64,000 bases of DNA from Phascolomyces articulosus (GCA_025677815.1 JAIXMP010000040.1:186001-250000); one strand, 5' to 3'. Positions 12,901-26,468 are shown, counted from the stretch's first letter. The notes: generated from the sequence alone by a model not told the origin. A program made the numbers and translations.

Positions 12901-13411
12901 GAGAAGAAGATGAAGAGAGAGGGGGGAGGGTTTTAGTAGATTATTGGGGGGGAAGACATTAAGGTAATCAAATCTTACACACAGGTTTGGTTGTACAACT
13001 AAAAACCCATTTTATTATTTTCCCTTTTTCAAACGCACAATCCTTTCTTTTCTGGCTGTGTTTGTCTCTTTCTCTCCCCTTTTGAGTGGAGTCATTTACA
13101 TATTATAATATACTTCAACCTTTTATTTTCTTTTCTTTACCAAACCAAACCTACAACAAAAAACTCCTCCTCCTCTTCTTCTTCTTCTTCCCTTTTCTTT
13201 CTGTTTTTCTTTTTCTTCTTCTTCGTCTTATTAAACAATAAAGCAAACAGCAAGAACAACAACAAATATAATAACAACCAAAAAAACCTCCCCATTGTTT
13301 CTCATTTCTCATTCAACCCCATTATTACAAACCTCTTTTTTTTAAAAAAAAAAAACCTTATTTGTTGTTGTTGTGTAATACTATCCTATAATATCACTCC
13401 AAAAAGAAATA
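9905..13411. other. 3.5-kb AT-rich region without a recognised gene
   Basis: Open frames here are short, are not continued by plausible splice joins and show no family signature. The region separates two divergent genes and presumably carries both promoters. The last 400 bp before 13412 is a CT-rich leader (runs of CTT and TCC at 13160-13230) typical of a fungal 5' untranslated region. Microsatellites: (TA)n near 10157-10178 and 10364-10380. Confidence 0.5.
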
Positions 13412-16400
13412 ATGTCAACCACTGTATCTTCTTATCCACCATCTACAATGACAACAACAGACGATACTCATGAACCCCTTTCATTACAACATCGTCCACT
13501 TTTAAAGAATCGTCGCTTTTCGTCCGCTTCCGTTATTGCTCAAATTACACTTTTAGGATATCCACCCAAAATTCAACCACAATCGTCTGCTACAAGAGGC
13601 ACAAGTTCTTTACTTTTTCGACCTCATTCACCTCCACCTCCATCACTTACATCACCACAAGTCAATAATAATAATAATAAAAAGACGGACATGGACTTGT
13701 ATCCTACTCCGTCTGTTCGGGATTGTACTGAATTAGATGCAGTAGACCAAGAAGCCGGTTGTATTTTAATTGCACTTGCGAACCATGACCCGAATAAAGT
13801 GAATAATAAAACAACAATGGCTACTGAACTTTTGACAAAGGTAGAGTGTTTTTTTTTTGGTAATGTTGTCTAGTTGAAAATAGTGTGATTAATGCTTAGT
13901 TTTTGGATTTTTTTTATTAGACGGTGGTATCAAAGAGTGATGTAGAAAGTACTTCAAGTAGTAGTAGTAGCAGTAGTAGTGGTAGTGATAGTAGTGCAAC
14001 AAGTACACCTACCAAAAGTCCTACAACTAGTAACAGTGGCAATTCCATGTCGATCAGTAATTTATTAGGTATGTCTATATTATTTATCTATCTATTTAAA
14101 ACAAATACTTACTAACATTCTCTTTCTTTTTTTTAAAAAAAATAAGGCAATGGTCCATTGATATCTGTAAGTAAATCATTTGAAGTGAGAAAGGGTGTTG
14201 TTTGTTAGCATGTGTCTATAAAGAATAGATAATAAAAAATATGTGAGAGATGTGGGGAGAATATATTGATAATAAGACATGGATGATGATGATGATATAT
14301 TTATATATCAAAAAAAGGGGGGGGGGAGAATGGGTGATTTAAAGTTAAAAAAAATAAGGGTAGTCGATGATGATGAATGGATGTGCACACACACATTTAT
14401 TCAGTTTCTATATATGCGTACTCACTTTTTTTTTAATTTTAGCAGCAAGAGGACCCAAGTCAAGGAGTACAATCGGAGAACAACAACAACTCTGCTACAA
14501 CTGCGGCTCAACAACAGCACGTCACCTGGCAAGAAAGTAATATTCCTTACCTTTTTTTTAAAAAAAAATTCCATTGACACTATGACAAAATAGTTTTATT
14601 GTATAATAATAATAATAATAATACTTAACCCACTCCATTAGATCGATCCACTTCATATACCACACCTAACGATCTTTCTACAGAATCTGATCCTATTATG
14701 ATTTTAGCAGCAGCAGCAGCGGCAGTAAACGAAGAAGATGAAAATAACAAAGCACAAGCCAATCATACCTCTTCTTCATCGGATAATGCTCAATATCATG
14801 TCATGCGATCTTATGGTAGGAAAGCTCGTCATTCTTATTGGATGATGAACAAATGTGTATGGGGATAATGAAGGAAGTTTATGATTTTTTTTGGGGGGGG
14901 AGAGAACGGTATAAAAGTCAAAATATTTTTAAATGTTTATTATTTGTATATATTTATTTAAACTTTAAATCGTTCTTTTGAAACAAAATAGGTTATCATT
15001 CTCATGAAGCAACGACGGAAGAATCAAAATCAACAACAAAACGTAAATGGCAAGGATATCATTATAATCATGCTACGGATACACCACCACCACCACCAAC
15101 AACAACACAAGAAGAAGTAAATGAATTATATAGTGAAAAGCGTCATCGGTATCATCCATCTTCAGAAAACACGTGGCAACAAGATCTATCGACGCATGAG
15201 GTACATTAAAGAAAGAAACCTGGATATTATTCGAAAACAATAGTGATAATAACTTTCTCTCCTATATAAAAATAATCATTTTAGATGGAAAGTCGATCCA
15301 ATTCTACAAAGAATACTTTTTCGTCCAATTATTTGTCTATGGTAATAATAGTCTCTTGTAGAATGAAGTAATGGCCAAGTACCAGAAAAAGGAGTGTTGA
15401 ACTCATTTTATTTTATTTTTTCAATTGGGATGTTTTAATAGAAACAGAACCCGAGGATCAAGCGAAATGCAATGCATGCATACATTACATACATGATTTA
15501 TACGGATATGACCCATGCACGATCAGTAAGTATCACTTTATTATTCAATCTTCATAGTATGAATAAAGAAGTGAGTAGAGACTTTGTCTATTATTAAAGT
15601 GAAGGTTAATATTCATCATCATCATTTCTCCCTATTTTTTTTTAAAAAAAAATGTAGCGCTCTGACAGCAAATCAGTCTCTATGAAAAGTAGTTATCCAC
15701 GTGATAGTGCCGCATCTCCACCTACTCCAGCAACAACAACAAATACAAATACACCATCAACAGCAACTGTGACAAATGGTGCCAATAGTTTAATATCAGG
15801 TGGTAATAATAATAATAGCAATCATAGTCAGTATAGTCCTAGTCGAGGTTATCGATTCCAAACAAACGAAGACGAACGAACGACTTCTTCAACCTCTGTG
15901 ACACCAGCTTACAATTATAATAAATCAGTCGATCCACCTAGTACGACAAATAATAATAATACGAACCGAGTCCAACCACCATCACTACCACAGCCTCCTT
16001 CTACTACGACTTCTAGTACCACACCTGAAGTCAATCACCGGGCAACAACATCTTCTGGTTATTCAACCCCTTCACATACCGACATGTCAATGCAGTATAA
16101 TACTTCTTCAGTTACAACAGAGAATAATCTTCATCATACTACAAATCATCATCACCCTCCTCCTCAACATCATCATGCACCTGAATCACCTTCATGGTAT
16201 CATCGTTCTGCTTCTACTACTACGAATTCGTCTTCAACGTATATGCAACCGCCTCCACACCATCCATCTTCCTCTTCCTCAAATACAGCAGCAACGACGA
16301 CGAATAATGATCGAATGCATTCACCTGCTCCACCTCCTCCACAACCCCCCAATTTATCATCCACTGCTATTGTGGATCGACCTTTGACAGCTTTCTTATG

Positions 16401-16503
16401 GGATGACACAACATCTAACAAAGGAACGCATTCAAGACAAGATAGTAGTATTGCTCTTCCACCATTACCTTTTCCAAAATCTTCTCCTTCTCCTCGTATA
16501 TAG
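13412..16503 (+). CDS. Ser/Thr/Asn/Pro-rich protein of unknown function, 9 exons
   Basis: Exons: 13412-13840, 13921-14068, 14147-14166 (20 nt), 14443-14536, 14642-14815, 14992-15200, 15285-15341, 15442-15525, 15658-16503. They sum to 686 codons in one frame. Two short parts look conserved against an otherwise disordered background. One is at about residues 101-124 (CTELDAVDQEAGCILIALAN). The other is encoded by exon 8 (PRIKRNAMHAYITYMIYTDM), a probable helix. Homopolymeric stretches (Ser14, Ala7, Pro and Asn runs) dominate the rest. The composition and acidic/Gln-rich patches would suit a transcriptional regulator or signalling scaffold, but no DNA-binding domain was seen. The family is not recognised. 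Confidence 0.7.
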
Positions 16504-17946
16504 GATTCTTTTTTTTTACCTTATTCCCCCTTCTCTCCTCCTTCGCTAGCTCACAAAAAGAAAACAAAAAAAACACACCACACATCTTTCAGTCGATTTG
16601 CTTAATATAACCTTTTTTCTTTTTTGTTCTGTAAACCTCGTCTAGTTTTTTTTTTTTTACGTTATTCTCTCTCTCTCTCTCTTTCTGTTTATTGATTTTT
16701 TTGTATATCTTTTTTCCCTTCTTATATCATTTATATAGTAAGATACATATATAAATTGTTCGCACACACACACACACACACACACTTTCTATTCAAATTG
16801 TGTTGGTGTTGGTTTGTTTTTGTTCAATAATTTAAGATCTCTTTTTTTCAATGATGATGATGGGGAGTTTCCAGAAACAGAAAAAAAAAGATTAAGTTAT
16901 TTTTGATTGTGATAAAGGTAAGAAAAAACGACGATCTGGAAAAATCAAGCATTTCTTATCTTTTACAAACATCCTCATAAGATGAGGAGGGGGAGAGAGG
17001 AAGCAACAGTCAACAAGGATAGAATTGATGATGATTGTTATTTGTTTTCTATTTTATTTGAATAAATAATAGTTCACAACAAATATATCAAAACGCCTAG
17101 GAGTAGACATGGTCGCATTTATTGTTTGTACTGGTGTAGGATACTGCTTGAATTAGACCAATATGAAATAATCATGATGTGCTTAGCAAGGTGCGTCTCA
17201 ACAATCTTGATCAATCCACCCAGAACTCTTATTTTTTTCATACCATAAAAGTCTCAATCTCCGCATCCTTTCACTTTGTGTAAATAAAGAGATGCTTCTT
17301 CTTTTTCACTTTTTTTAAGGAATCATTTATTTTCCATAGAAAAGCAATTTTATATTCAAGGGATAGACGGTTCATTATTTTAAAGAGTGAATGCCCTGAT
17401 GGTCAATGCTTTCTCTTCTAATAATAATAATATAAAAAGGAACCCTTTTTTTTTTCTCAAATTATTTTCCGGTCCATCTTTTTTTTTTTTGAAGTACGTT
17501 TTGTTAAAATGGAATGCCGCGATCTGTCACACATAGAGATAAAACTGGTTTCGTATCACTTTAAACGCCTTCTTTTCCGTTTTGTAATACTATTGAGTAA
17601 TGTGCTTGGTACAAATTTCTTTTTTTTTTTTTCGTTGCTATGACGATTTATTGTCATGACAACATATGCATGCGTGATGAGTTGCTATGAATACGATGCA
17701 ATAGGTTGTCATGAATTTATATATCATCATTTACCATGGTGTAAGTAACTAACGCAATATTTAAAAAGGAAGGTCGTGCATGTATCATTTGTGACAAGTT
17801 ATTGTGTAACCAAATGATTTCGCACTAAACGGAAGGCTCCGGTCTTTCTTTTTGTCGCTATCCATTCCATACTTACATTATGAGATACTTTTTTCACTTT
17901 AATAGACTTACTTGAATAAAAATATACCTCTTTTAAATAAAGATAG

Positions 17947-17989
<43 letters not shown>

Positions 17990-18683
17990 GAGTGGGTGAT
18001 AAAACTCTTTATTTATACATATGTATATACCCAAACAAAAAAGTGTTGTGTTTGTGTGTGTGTGTAATGTATACGCACATACTCAACAGAAAGAAAGAAC
18101 CATTGGTTCTTGAGTAAATGGAGTAGTATATAAAAAATGTGTCACAAGGCTTTGAATATTTTTGGTTTTTGGACCATCATTCATCAGCATTTGTAATCCT
18201 TAACCTTGGAAAAGATGATGATAAAGAAGATGGATATTGTAGTACTATTTACAACGTTGTATGTAGTATTAGTTGAATCTTAAGGGGGTTTTTGTGTTAT
18301 CGATTTTAACAAGTTGAAAGGGGGAGGTTGTTAAAGAAGGGGAAAAAAAAGAGATCCGGGTGCTTCAATTGTTGAAGCACTTTTTTTAACAAATTTTTTT
18401 TGCACGGTCCTCTTTTTTTTGTGGTTGAACGCCTCTTTTCTCACTTTTTTGCTCCTTTTTCTTTTTTCTCTCACTTTTTTTATTATTCACTACTCCATTC
18501 AATCCACTCAAATAACAACACCCCGCAAGTGTTTCGAATAGCCCTTTTTTTCATAAAAGTTATTTTAATATTAAGCAGAAAAAAAAAAGAGAGAAAAAGA
18601 CAATCATTTCCTTTTCACACGCCTTTTTTTTTTCTCTTTCTCTTTTTTCCCTTTTCTTCTTCATCATATCTATATAAATTATC
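16504..18683. other. Intergenic region with microsatellites
   Basis: About 2.2 kb holding the 3' flank of the preceding gene and the promoter of the kinase. Simple repeats: (CT)n at about 16669-16682, (CA)n at about 16763-16785 and (TAA)n of about 14 units at 17949-17988. A pyrimidine-rich leader precedes 18684. No gene recognised. Confidence 0.55.
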
Positions 18684-21078
18684 ATGGCAACGTTAACAAC
18701 AACGACAAATGAACCATTGACACAACAACCTCAGTTACGTAGTGACCCATCGCATGGAAGTACAGCCACTGCTGATTCTTCTCGTGTTCTCGGTTCTACA
18801 TCTACCGGTCGTACATCCGCACGTTCATTAAAACGAGCCTCTTCTTCCGCTTCTCAGGTACAATTATTAAGGCGTCCTTCTTCTGTACGAAATCATCATT
18901 TACCATCGCCTCCTTCTACACCTACCGTCACTGTCCCTTTTTCTGCTGCTCGTGCAACAACAGCCAGCTTAAGAAAACAACGTACTATTTATAAACCTAC
19001 AGAAGAAGATAGCAAAGTAATTATTATTATTATTATTATTATTTCGCTTTATGCATCGATGGGGAAAATAGATTTCATCTCATTTTTTTTCTATTTTTTT
19101 TTAAAGTCGCCGTGGCGATCACCTGGATGCAACTGTCAGATCCCTGATATTATTAAAGAAGCCTATCAACGCGTTCATCAATTACATCAACATGTTCAAA
19201 ATGTAGTACATGCACATAAAAAAGAAGATCCAAATATTCATTTACACAAGGTAAGAAGAATCTCATGAATAAAAATGATTGGGGTCTAGCTCTATCATGG
19301 ACACACACACACCCATCATCCGCTTGGAGTACGTTTGGACATGGAAACTATCAATATATATATATATAAAAGAAGCTGATCTTTTATATGAAATGATAAC
19401 TTGATTTGGACTTTCCGAAAACCCAGGATCCATGGCGTCCCGTTTTAAGATCACCTGACATTTTACCACTACCACCTATTACCAAAGCCCCTAAACAGCA
19501 TGCCGTCTTTGATGCCAAGGTCCGTAAAGTTTTACCTCGTTCCAAAATATTGGAATTAAATCCACGCGATGTTTATATTGGCATGGAACGTGTTGGTAGT
19601 GGGTGAGTATTTTTATTTATTTTTCTTTCTTTTTACCCTCTCTCTTTCTCTCTCCTATCTTTTTAACATAAAAAAACATAGCCTTTCTAAAAAGTGATCC
19701 ACGAAAAAATACAAAACAATGATAATAAAATTGTAGGGCCAATGGTGCAGTGATTAGCGCAACAAAACGATCAAGTAAAAAATCTCAAGTAGCGATAAAA
19801 CGATGTTATATCGAAGATCATGATACCCATCATCATACTTACATATTAAGAGAATTAAGGATTATGGGATGTATAGCACATCCTAATTTGATTCAATTAA
19901 CGGAATCTTGTATGTGGGGTGATTATTTATGGATGGCCATGGAATTGATGACTTGCTCTGTCTTTGGTTTATTATACAATGTCAGTGTCGGTTTACCAGA
20001 AAGTTATGCCGTTCGTATTGCTCAAGAAGTAAGTTTGTTAGTATAGTAGTATTATATCTAGAGAGAACGTTGGAAACTGACGACAGGATATATGCATCTT
20101 CATCATCATCAATCTTGTAGTGTTTGGAAGGTTTGGTTTATCTTCATGCACGCAACTACATGCATCGAGATGTAAAGTGCGAAAACATTTTACTTAGCCG
20201 CAGTGGTCAAGTCAAACTCGGTATGGCTCACCGATAGAGTAGCCATCCTCTCTATTGTGTTTCATTTATTTTGTTACTTTTAAAATGATGATGGATTGTT
20301 TGTTTGTTTATTCCACTGTTTTTCTAAATTCATCCTCTACTCTCTTTTTTTTAAACGTGTATAGCTGACTTTGGACTTGCAACGCCATTAAACAAGACCA
20401 ATTCCGCTCGATTGGGTACTGCTAAGGTATAAAAAAAAAGATATGCATGTTGAGTTTGGGGGAGAAGGAGAACAAATCTGTAAAAATTGAATGCATGTTG
20501 TTTTCTAAACTTCCTTTCTCTTATCAACAATATACATTCTTTGATGAATGAATATATATATAGTGGATGGCACCTGAAGTGGTATCAGAAACACCTTATA
20601 CAGAAAATGTAGATGTTTGGTCATTAGCCATCACATTGATTGAAATGATGGATCGTGTACCGCCACTTTACTATCTAGACGGAAATCGTGAGATCTTTGC
20701 AGAGATCTTATACGGACAACAACCAAAGTTTAATTTTGCCATGCCTTCACCTGCCATGTCGGAGCTGATTGCTTGGATGTTAGATCCAGATGGAAAACGC
20801 CGTCCAGGTGCCAAATGTGTACTAACGGTAAAAAATTATTATTTGCATTACTCATTTCTGTTTGTTTCCTACACATTTATCATGACGATGACAACAATGA
20901 CGATAATACTAACATAATCACGTTTATATATATATATATATAAATATGATAGCGTATTAAACAAGAAACTATGGCTGGAGGACTTAAATGTGCACGCCCT
21001 TCTGATTTAGGTTCACTTGTTCAAGAAGTATTTCCTGAACAACAACAAAAACAAAACAAAGAAAAACCAAAATTATAA
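18684..21078 (+). CDS. STE20/PAK-related serine/threonine protein kinase
   Basis: Eight exons (18684-19016, 19107-19250, 19427-19602, 19737-20028, 20121-20220, 20365-20426, 20564-20827, 20953-21078) give 498 codons. Residues about 200-480 are a protein kinase domain: glycine loop GSGANGAV, lysine in [17 protein letters not shown] catalytic loop, ADFGLA, WMAPEV and [13 protein letters not shown]. The sequence fits the STE20 group, which signals to MAPK and polarity pathways. The N-terminal 200 residues are Ser/Thr-rich and basic. No CRIB (Rac/Cdc42-binding) motif was seen, so it is not a standard PAK. A segment [20 protein letters not shown] may be a separate regulatory helix. The C-terminus ends in a Gln/Lys tail. 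Confidence 0.85.
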
Positions 21079-21256
21079 TAATTTGGTTTCTATGTAGTAC
21101 CTCCAACAACCTTCCATCGATCTAAATCACTCAAAGCAACAATTAACAACAATAGCTAATTATATCTGTCAACTGTATCATCTCACAATCACACACACAA
21201 CTTCCTCCTGTTTTTTTTCTACCTTTTGTATATACACACACATTATCTTGATCTTA

Positions 21257-21303
<47 letters not shown>

Positions 21304-21562
21304 TGTCTCATGTTTTTATCATTATTATCCCCCTCTATCCTATATCTATTTTTTTTGTGTAAATAGTGCTTGACCCTATTATTATTATTATTATTATTAT
21401 ACTTATTATTTCTTATTATATAACTCTCTAGTTTGGTTTTTTTTAAAAAAAACACCCTTTTTTCAACTTTGTACCAATAATCCTATTTCTTTAATATATA
21501 CAAAATATATTGGTTTGGTATAAAAAACAACAAAAAAACGATATATATAGGGATGGGTGTTA
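21079..21562. other. Convergent 3' region with microsatellites
   Basis: Shared 3' flank of the kinase and the small coiled-coil gene. It contains (CT)n then (CA)n at about 21261-21302, (TTA)n at about 21378-21400 and a T8A8 tract at 21437-21452. Confidence 0.55.
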
Positions 21563-21850
21563 TTATGGTTGATCTTGTTTGTCATTAGGATTGGAAGGGG
21601 CAGGAGATTGTTGTTGCTGATTCTCTAATGATTCCTTTGTTTGATCGTTTTGAATTTCAGTCATTTCAGCAAGTAAAGCATCCACTTTGGCCATCAAGTT
21701 TCCTGTACGTGATTCGACTTGATCCATTAAATTTTCAGCATCTTCAGCTTCTTTAAGCCATTTTCGCATTTCGGAATCGGCATTGTCACCTCCTCCTTCT
21801 GATACAACAGAAATATTTTTATCCGAATGGTTAATGATGGAAGGTGACAT
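21563..21850 (-). CDS. Small coiled-coil protein (95 aa)
   Basis: Single exon. The centre (about residues 27-70) is a strongly amphipathic helix with heptad-like Leu/Met/Val spacing: MRKWLKEAEDAENLMDQVES and LMAKVDALLAEMTEIQ. The tail is Gln/Pro/Asn-rich and disordered. The composition and length resemble small subunits of coiled-coil complexes (kinetochore, BLOC or tubulin-associated), but none could be matched. The start at 21850 is the only ATG before the helix. Confidence 0.6.
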   Translation of the reverse strand: MSPSIINHSDKNISVVSEGGGDNADSEMRKWLKEAEDAENLMDQVESRTGNLMAKVDALLAEMTEIQNDQTKESLENQQQQSPAPSNPNDKQDQP

Positions 21851-21897
21851 TGTTCTGGTATAATAAACGAAAGAGCGAGAACGGAAAAAGGTGGGAA

Positions 21898-22229
21898 TTA
21901 AAAATTTGGGGTCAAATAAAGGGACAAAAAGATGAATAATAGTGAATCACCAGGTAAACCCTTTGTTGTTTCAGATATTTGCCAAGAAAAGAAATAATGG
22001 GCATGAAATACATTATTAAATACTATAGACAAGTTGATCCTTCTTAATGTTTTGTGATAGCTTTTTTGCCAATCCACAGTTTTGACAAGCAAGCTACACA
22101 AAAAAAAAAGCTATTGTATGTAAAGACGAAAATAGTAGCCAACCTCATGAGTATATATACACATAGAATATGATACATCATCCTCCAGGCTAGCATTCTA
22201 TTATTATCATATGGGAAGAGAGCCTGCAT
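21898..22229 (-). CDS. Possible two-exon small hydrophobic protein (weak)
   Basis: Exon 22144-22229 (starts MQALFPYDNNRMLAW) can be joined in phase through a GTTGGC...TAG intron to 21898-22093 (LLVKTVDWQKSYHK, then hydrophobic NVFHAHYFFSWQIS). It would give about 95 residues with hydrophobic segments at both ends. The codon use looks partly coding and the splice sites are acceptable, but there is no family match and the donor is weak. It may equally be chance. Confidence 0.25.
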
Positions 22230-23671
22230 TAAACATATAAATAGTCTTCTTCCTATAACAATAATGATGAAACAAGATTCATCATATCAAAATAATTAAA
22301 TTAAGTTCAATTTTAAAATGAACAAATAATTTATTCATACTAATATTTATAAATCTCAACCATTTATTACTAGGAAACAAACGGGGCTGAGACCATTTTT
22401 TTTCTAACAATCATGCTTATTTACATCAGATCCATTCATTATTTTCGATATCTCGTCTTATATTAACCAATATGATGAGACAATCCGTTTTTGTTATTAT
22501 TTTTGTTTATCAGAACATAATGAGCATCAAAGGGAAGTCCCTCCATATCAATTAACGAATACCTAAAAGGGTATATTAAAGGATATTCGTTGGGCAAATA
22601 TATATAATAGAAATGGTAAATCCCATTGGTAACCATATTTTATTATTAATGAATAAAGAAATAAATTAGATATGTAGATACAATCAGAGATATAAATCAC
22701 TGCACACCATTGTAAAAAAGAATGAGTCTCGTGATTCATCTGTGTATATGATAGCATTCGAAAATCATCATGTAGACTATCATATATACATCATTTAACA
22801 AAACGAATTCATGTGCACGAGATATTTATAAAAAGTGTTATTTTCTTTGATAATAATCGCTATTATCAATTCCAAACTTTGAATCATGAACATTTTGTTC
22901 CTTTGAGAAGAGTAGTTTATCCATGAACGAATAAATAATTTCATGGAAAGGGGCTGAAATGGCGAGACAGAGTGGACATAATCACAGTTGGGTTTCATTT
23001 TCTATTTACGCACGTCCCACATTTCTGGATCATTAAGTACTAAGTACAACGCAATTGACATGAACAAAACTTGATAGTCATGGTGATTTACAACATAACA
23101 ATCATCGATATTACCATACTACTTGTATTGGTGATTCGTCCATTGATTTATTATATATTGGAAATTATTATTTTTAATATTTTTATTGCTGTGTGCTTTT
23201 TTTCTAAAAAAAAAAGTTTATCATTTTCCACGCTCCAGAGTGCATTGTTTCTTACATAACTTGTAATGTCGGGTATACAATATTGCGAAAAAAACAACGT
23301 CAATTTATGATCTGCTATAAATATGTTGATACCATAACACACATTCTATAAAACAATCACGTACAATATATAGTACTTATCATAAAAAATGATCCGTACA
23401 TTAAGACCATTTTCTAGATTTTCTAGATTTTCTCAGCACCATAACCTTTTTTTCATGATTATGAAACCTTCTCTTAATAGTTTTTTTTACGGCAGAAAGA
23501 TTCCCATTGTTCAAAGTCTGACAAAGGTTAAATACACGCACTCCGTTACTCACAGTCCAAAGATGAGTAGTATTCGTATCAAAAAAAAAAAAGCATAATA
23601 TGCCACTTTTCTTTACTTTCTTCCCGTGAATATATATAAATTCTCCTCTTTTTTTTTCTCACTTTTTAAAC
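22230..23671. other. Intergenic region upstream of the enoyl-CoA isomerase gene
   Basis: AT-rich with no convincing gene. A 69-codon frame at 23389-23598 begins with an Arg/Phe-rich, presequence-like stretch. It ends 74 bp before the isomerase start, in what is probably its promoter or leader. Confidence 0.5.
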
Positions 23672-24959
23672 ATGTCTGCACCAAAGTTTGATGATCTTGA
23701 AATTACAACCTTCCCCAGTGGTGTTTGTGAAATCGCCTTTAATCGTCCCAAAGTATTAAATGCTTACAATGCCGAACTCTATGGGGTAAATAATAAAAAC
23801 TCATACAATATTAAAAAAAAAAAAGCTCAAGTGTGACATGTGTTGACATTGGATTCCCTTCTCTTCCTATGAATATAGAACTGGCTTAAAGCTTTACAAT
23901 GGGCAGCCACAGCAGAATCAGTCAAAATAGTTGTCTTTACAGGACGTGGTCGATTTTATTCTTCTGGAAAAGCTTTGGAAAAGCCTGATTTTTCTCCTGA
24001 AGGTGTTGCTAAAGCAACTGCTCGTCGTCAAACTGTAAAGTAAGTAAGAAAGAGTGATTTTTTCATGCGAAAAAAAAAAAAAAAAAAATAGAAATTAAAA
24101 TGTCATGAAAAATGTCTCTGTGGGAAATTTATTTAGGACTCTTGTGGATGAATTGATCAACTTTCCAAAGCTTATAATTGCTGCCGTCAATGGTCCTGCT
24201 TATGGATTTGCTGTGACTCATTTAGCTCTTTGTGATGTGGTGTATTGTACCCCAACAGCTACATTTACAACACCTTTTATGAAATTAGGTAATAAAAAAA
24301 TGGGGGATATTGACCGTGATTGGGACTACTTGGCATTATAATCATTAAATAGGAAGTCCATATTTGACATGGGATTTTTGTAGGTTTTTCTGCTGAAGGT
24401 TGTTCATCTTACTTGTTCCCAAAAATCATGGGCCATGCCCGTGCCACTGAAATGCTGGTATCTATTCGAGTTCTACTTTTTTTTTAAAAAAAAATATGAT
24501 TTTGCTACATGTTGAAGAATATGGATAGATAATTGATAATCCTTTTTTTATAGTTAATGGGTCGTACCTTCTCAGCACAAGAAATGGTTGAATCCAACAT
24601 TGTATCTCGTTCTTACTCGGTTGAGAATTTCCGTGAAACTGTTCTTGCACTTGCTGAAGAAACTGCCAAATTCTCAAAAGAAGCACTTGCTACCACCAAA
24701 AAATTGAGCCGTGACCCTGAACGTGAATTGTTGTTAAGAGTCAATGCAGAAGAAACTGTTCGTTTGAATGAACGTCAAAATAGCAAAGATTCTATTGAAA
24801 CAGTGATTCGATTTGCTGGTAAGTAAAAAGGAAATTATTGTTTTATTTATATAGATCACACTGAATACTCATTCATTATTTTTTTTATCACTAAAAAAAA
24901 CAGAGGAAGCTGATCGAAAGCGTGCAGAAAAGCAAAAGACAAAACAAAGTAAACTTTAA
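23672..24959 (+). CDS. Peroxisomal delta3,delta2-enoyl-CoA isomerase (ECI2-like, PTS1)
   Basis: Six exons: 23672-23785, 23879-24039, 24137-24288, 24384-24457, 24554-24818, 24904-24959, giving 273 codons. Crotonase fold: FNRPKVLNAYN near the N-terminus, FTGRGRFYSSGKAL, oxyanion-hole region AAVNGPAYGFAVTHLALCD, then FTTPFMKLGFSAEGCSSYLF. The Glu of the AEGCSSY segment matches the catalytic acid of ECI2/Eci1 isomerases. The enzyme shifts 3-enoyl-CoA to 2-trans-enoyl-CoA so that unsaturated fatty acids can enter beta-oxidation. The C-terminus KQSKL* is a perfect type-1 peroxisomal signal. It converges with the SDR gene (233 bp between stop codons), whose product also ends in a PTS1-like tripeptide. 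Confidence 0.92.
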
Positions 24960-25191
24960 ATTTGTCATTCATGCAAACTCAAAAAAAAAGGTAGTGCGTG
25001 TATTATTATATATCCGCTTTTCCACTACTTTTTTCAAGGAATCTTTATTTATATGAAACAATAATAAATATACTTTATACCTCAAATGTATTTCTACAAC
25101 CACGTCAGCTTCTAAGAGATTTTCATTGAGAAAGACTACTCATTGAGGATAGGTCAATAAATGGCCTCTACATTTTATTATCAAATAAATT

Positions 25192-26468
25192 TTAGAGTCT
25201 TGAATTACTTTGAGAAATTCCTCCATCAATGATAATGGTAGCACCATTGGTATAACTAGATGCTCTTGAAGCAAGATAAATACATGTACCAGCAATATCT
25301 TCAGGTGTACCCGTACGATCTAAAGGAATTTTCTTGAGGTAGCTTTCCTTGTTTTTACGTAATGTTTCAGCCATCATTTTTGAAGGAAATGAACCAGGAG
25401 CAATGGTGTTACAAAGAATAAAATCACGACCTAAGCGACCTGATAAATGTCTTGTCATATGGGACACAGCTGCCTTGGATGCAGAGTAGGCATAGGCTTC
25501 ATAATGAGGTACCTAATATATATATCATAAAAGAACAAGTTGGTAGGTCGATGTAAATAGAAAGTCATTTCTCTTTTTTAAGCATGAGACGCAAATATAT
25601 CAATAAAAAAACAACGTGTCGACATACATATTCACCAGCAATCGAACCAATGTTAATGACGCGAGATGGGCTTTGACTAGATGCTTTTGCTCGTAATAAT
25701 GGCAACAATCTAAAGCATTATGTACATAATTCTCTTTTAACAAAACCAATGCAGTATAAATAGTAGAATATAATAATGAAATACTGTTACTTACGCTTGA
25801 GTTAAACTGAAAATTCGAGTAACATTGAGATTCATCACTTTTTGAAATGCTGCTTCAGGATATTCGTCAACGGGAGCTCCCCAAGTAGCACCTTTTTTTT
25901 TTCAAAAAAAAAAAGGTTAGCACTCGTTTAATAATTATTTACATTATAAATGATAGTACTATTTTAGTTTTTATAGATGTACCTGCATTATTCACCAATA
26001 CATCCAAATCTACAAATGAAAATAAAAAATAAAAAGTCGTCCAAGATATGTTTTTAATGGATTACTCTTCTATTATTGTTCATTAATTTATATAAAAATA
26101 TCATTGTTATAGTTACTTACGTGTCTCACGTTTTGAAAGTTCAGCAACAAGTTGTTTTACTTGATCCAAATTTTGTAAATCGGCTGGAAGAGGGATGGCT
26201 TGACCTGGACCCAAAGCATTCAATTTAGCAGCTGTTTCTTCACAATCTTTGACTTTTCGACTGGTAATATACACTTTGGCGCCAGCTTGAACGAATCCCT
26301 TTTTTTTTTTTTTTGAAAAAAATCAAACAATGATAAGCTTTGCGTTGTAAAAAAAAACATGAAAGAAGATAAAACAAATACCATAGCAATCATTTCACCA
26401 ATACCACGCGAACCACCAGTGACCAAGGTCACTTTATCCTTGATGCTAAAAAGAGCGTTAATATCCAT
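25192..26468 (-). CDS. Classical short-chain dehydrogenase/reductase with a PTS1-like end
   Basis: Six exons: 26382-26468, 26121-26298, 25983-26009 (27 nt), 25795-25891, 25628-25709, 25192-25512, giving 263 codons. Cofactor motif VTGGSRGIG near residue 17, VLVNNAG, a Ser in INIGSIAGEY, and the catalytic YSASK; the C-terminal part contains GATIIIDGG. It reduces or oxidises a carbonyl/hydroxyl with NAD(P)(H). The overall pattern is nearest to 3-oxoacyl reductase/RhlG-type SDRs. The YSASK motif argues against SPS19-type 2,4-dienoyl-CoA reductase, which lacks it. The last residues NSRL* fit the [SAC][KRH]L peroxisomal signal. An upstream in-frame ATG at 26519 would add 17 residues; the ATG at 26468 gives the usual SDR N-terminus. 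Confidence 0.88.

Noticed and set aside
23389..23598. 69-codon frame with an Arg/Phe-rich, presequence-like start
   Set aside because: It ends in poly-Lys from an A-run, has no family and lies in the leader or promoter of the isomerase gene.
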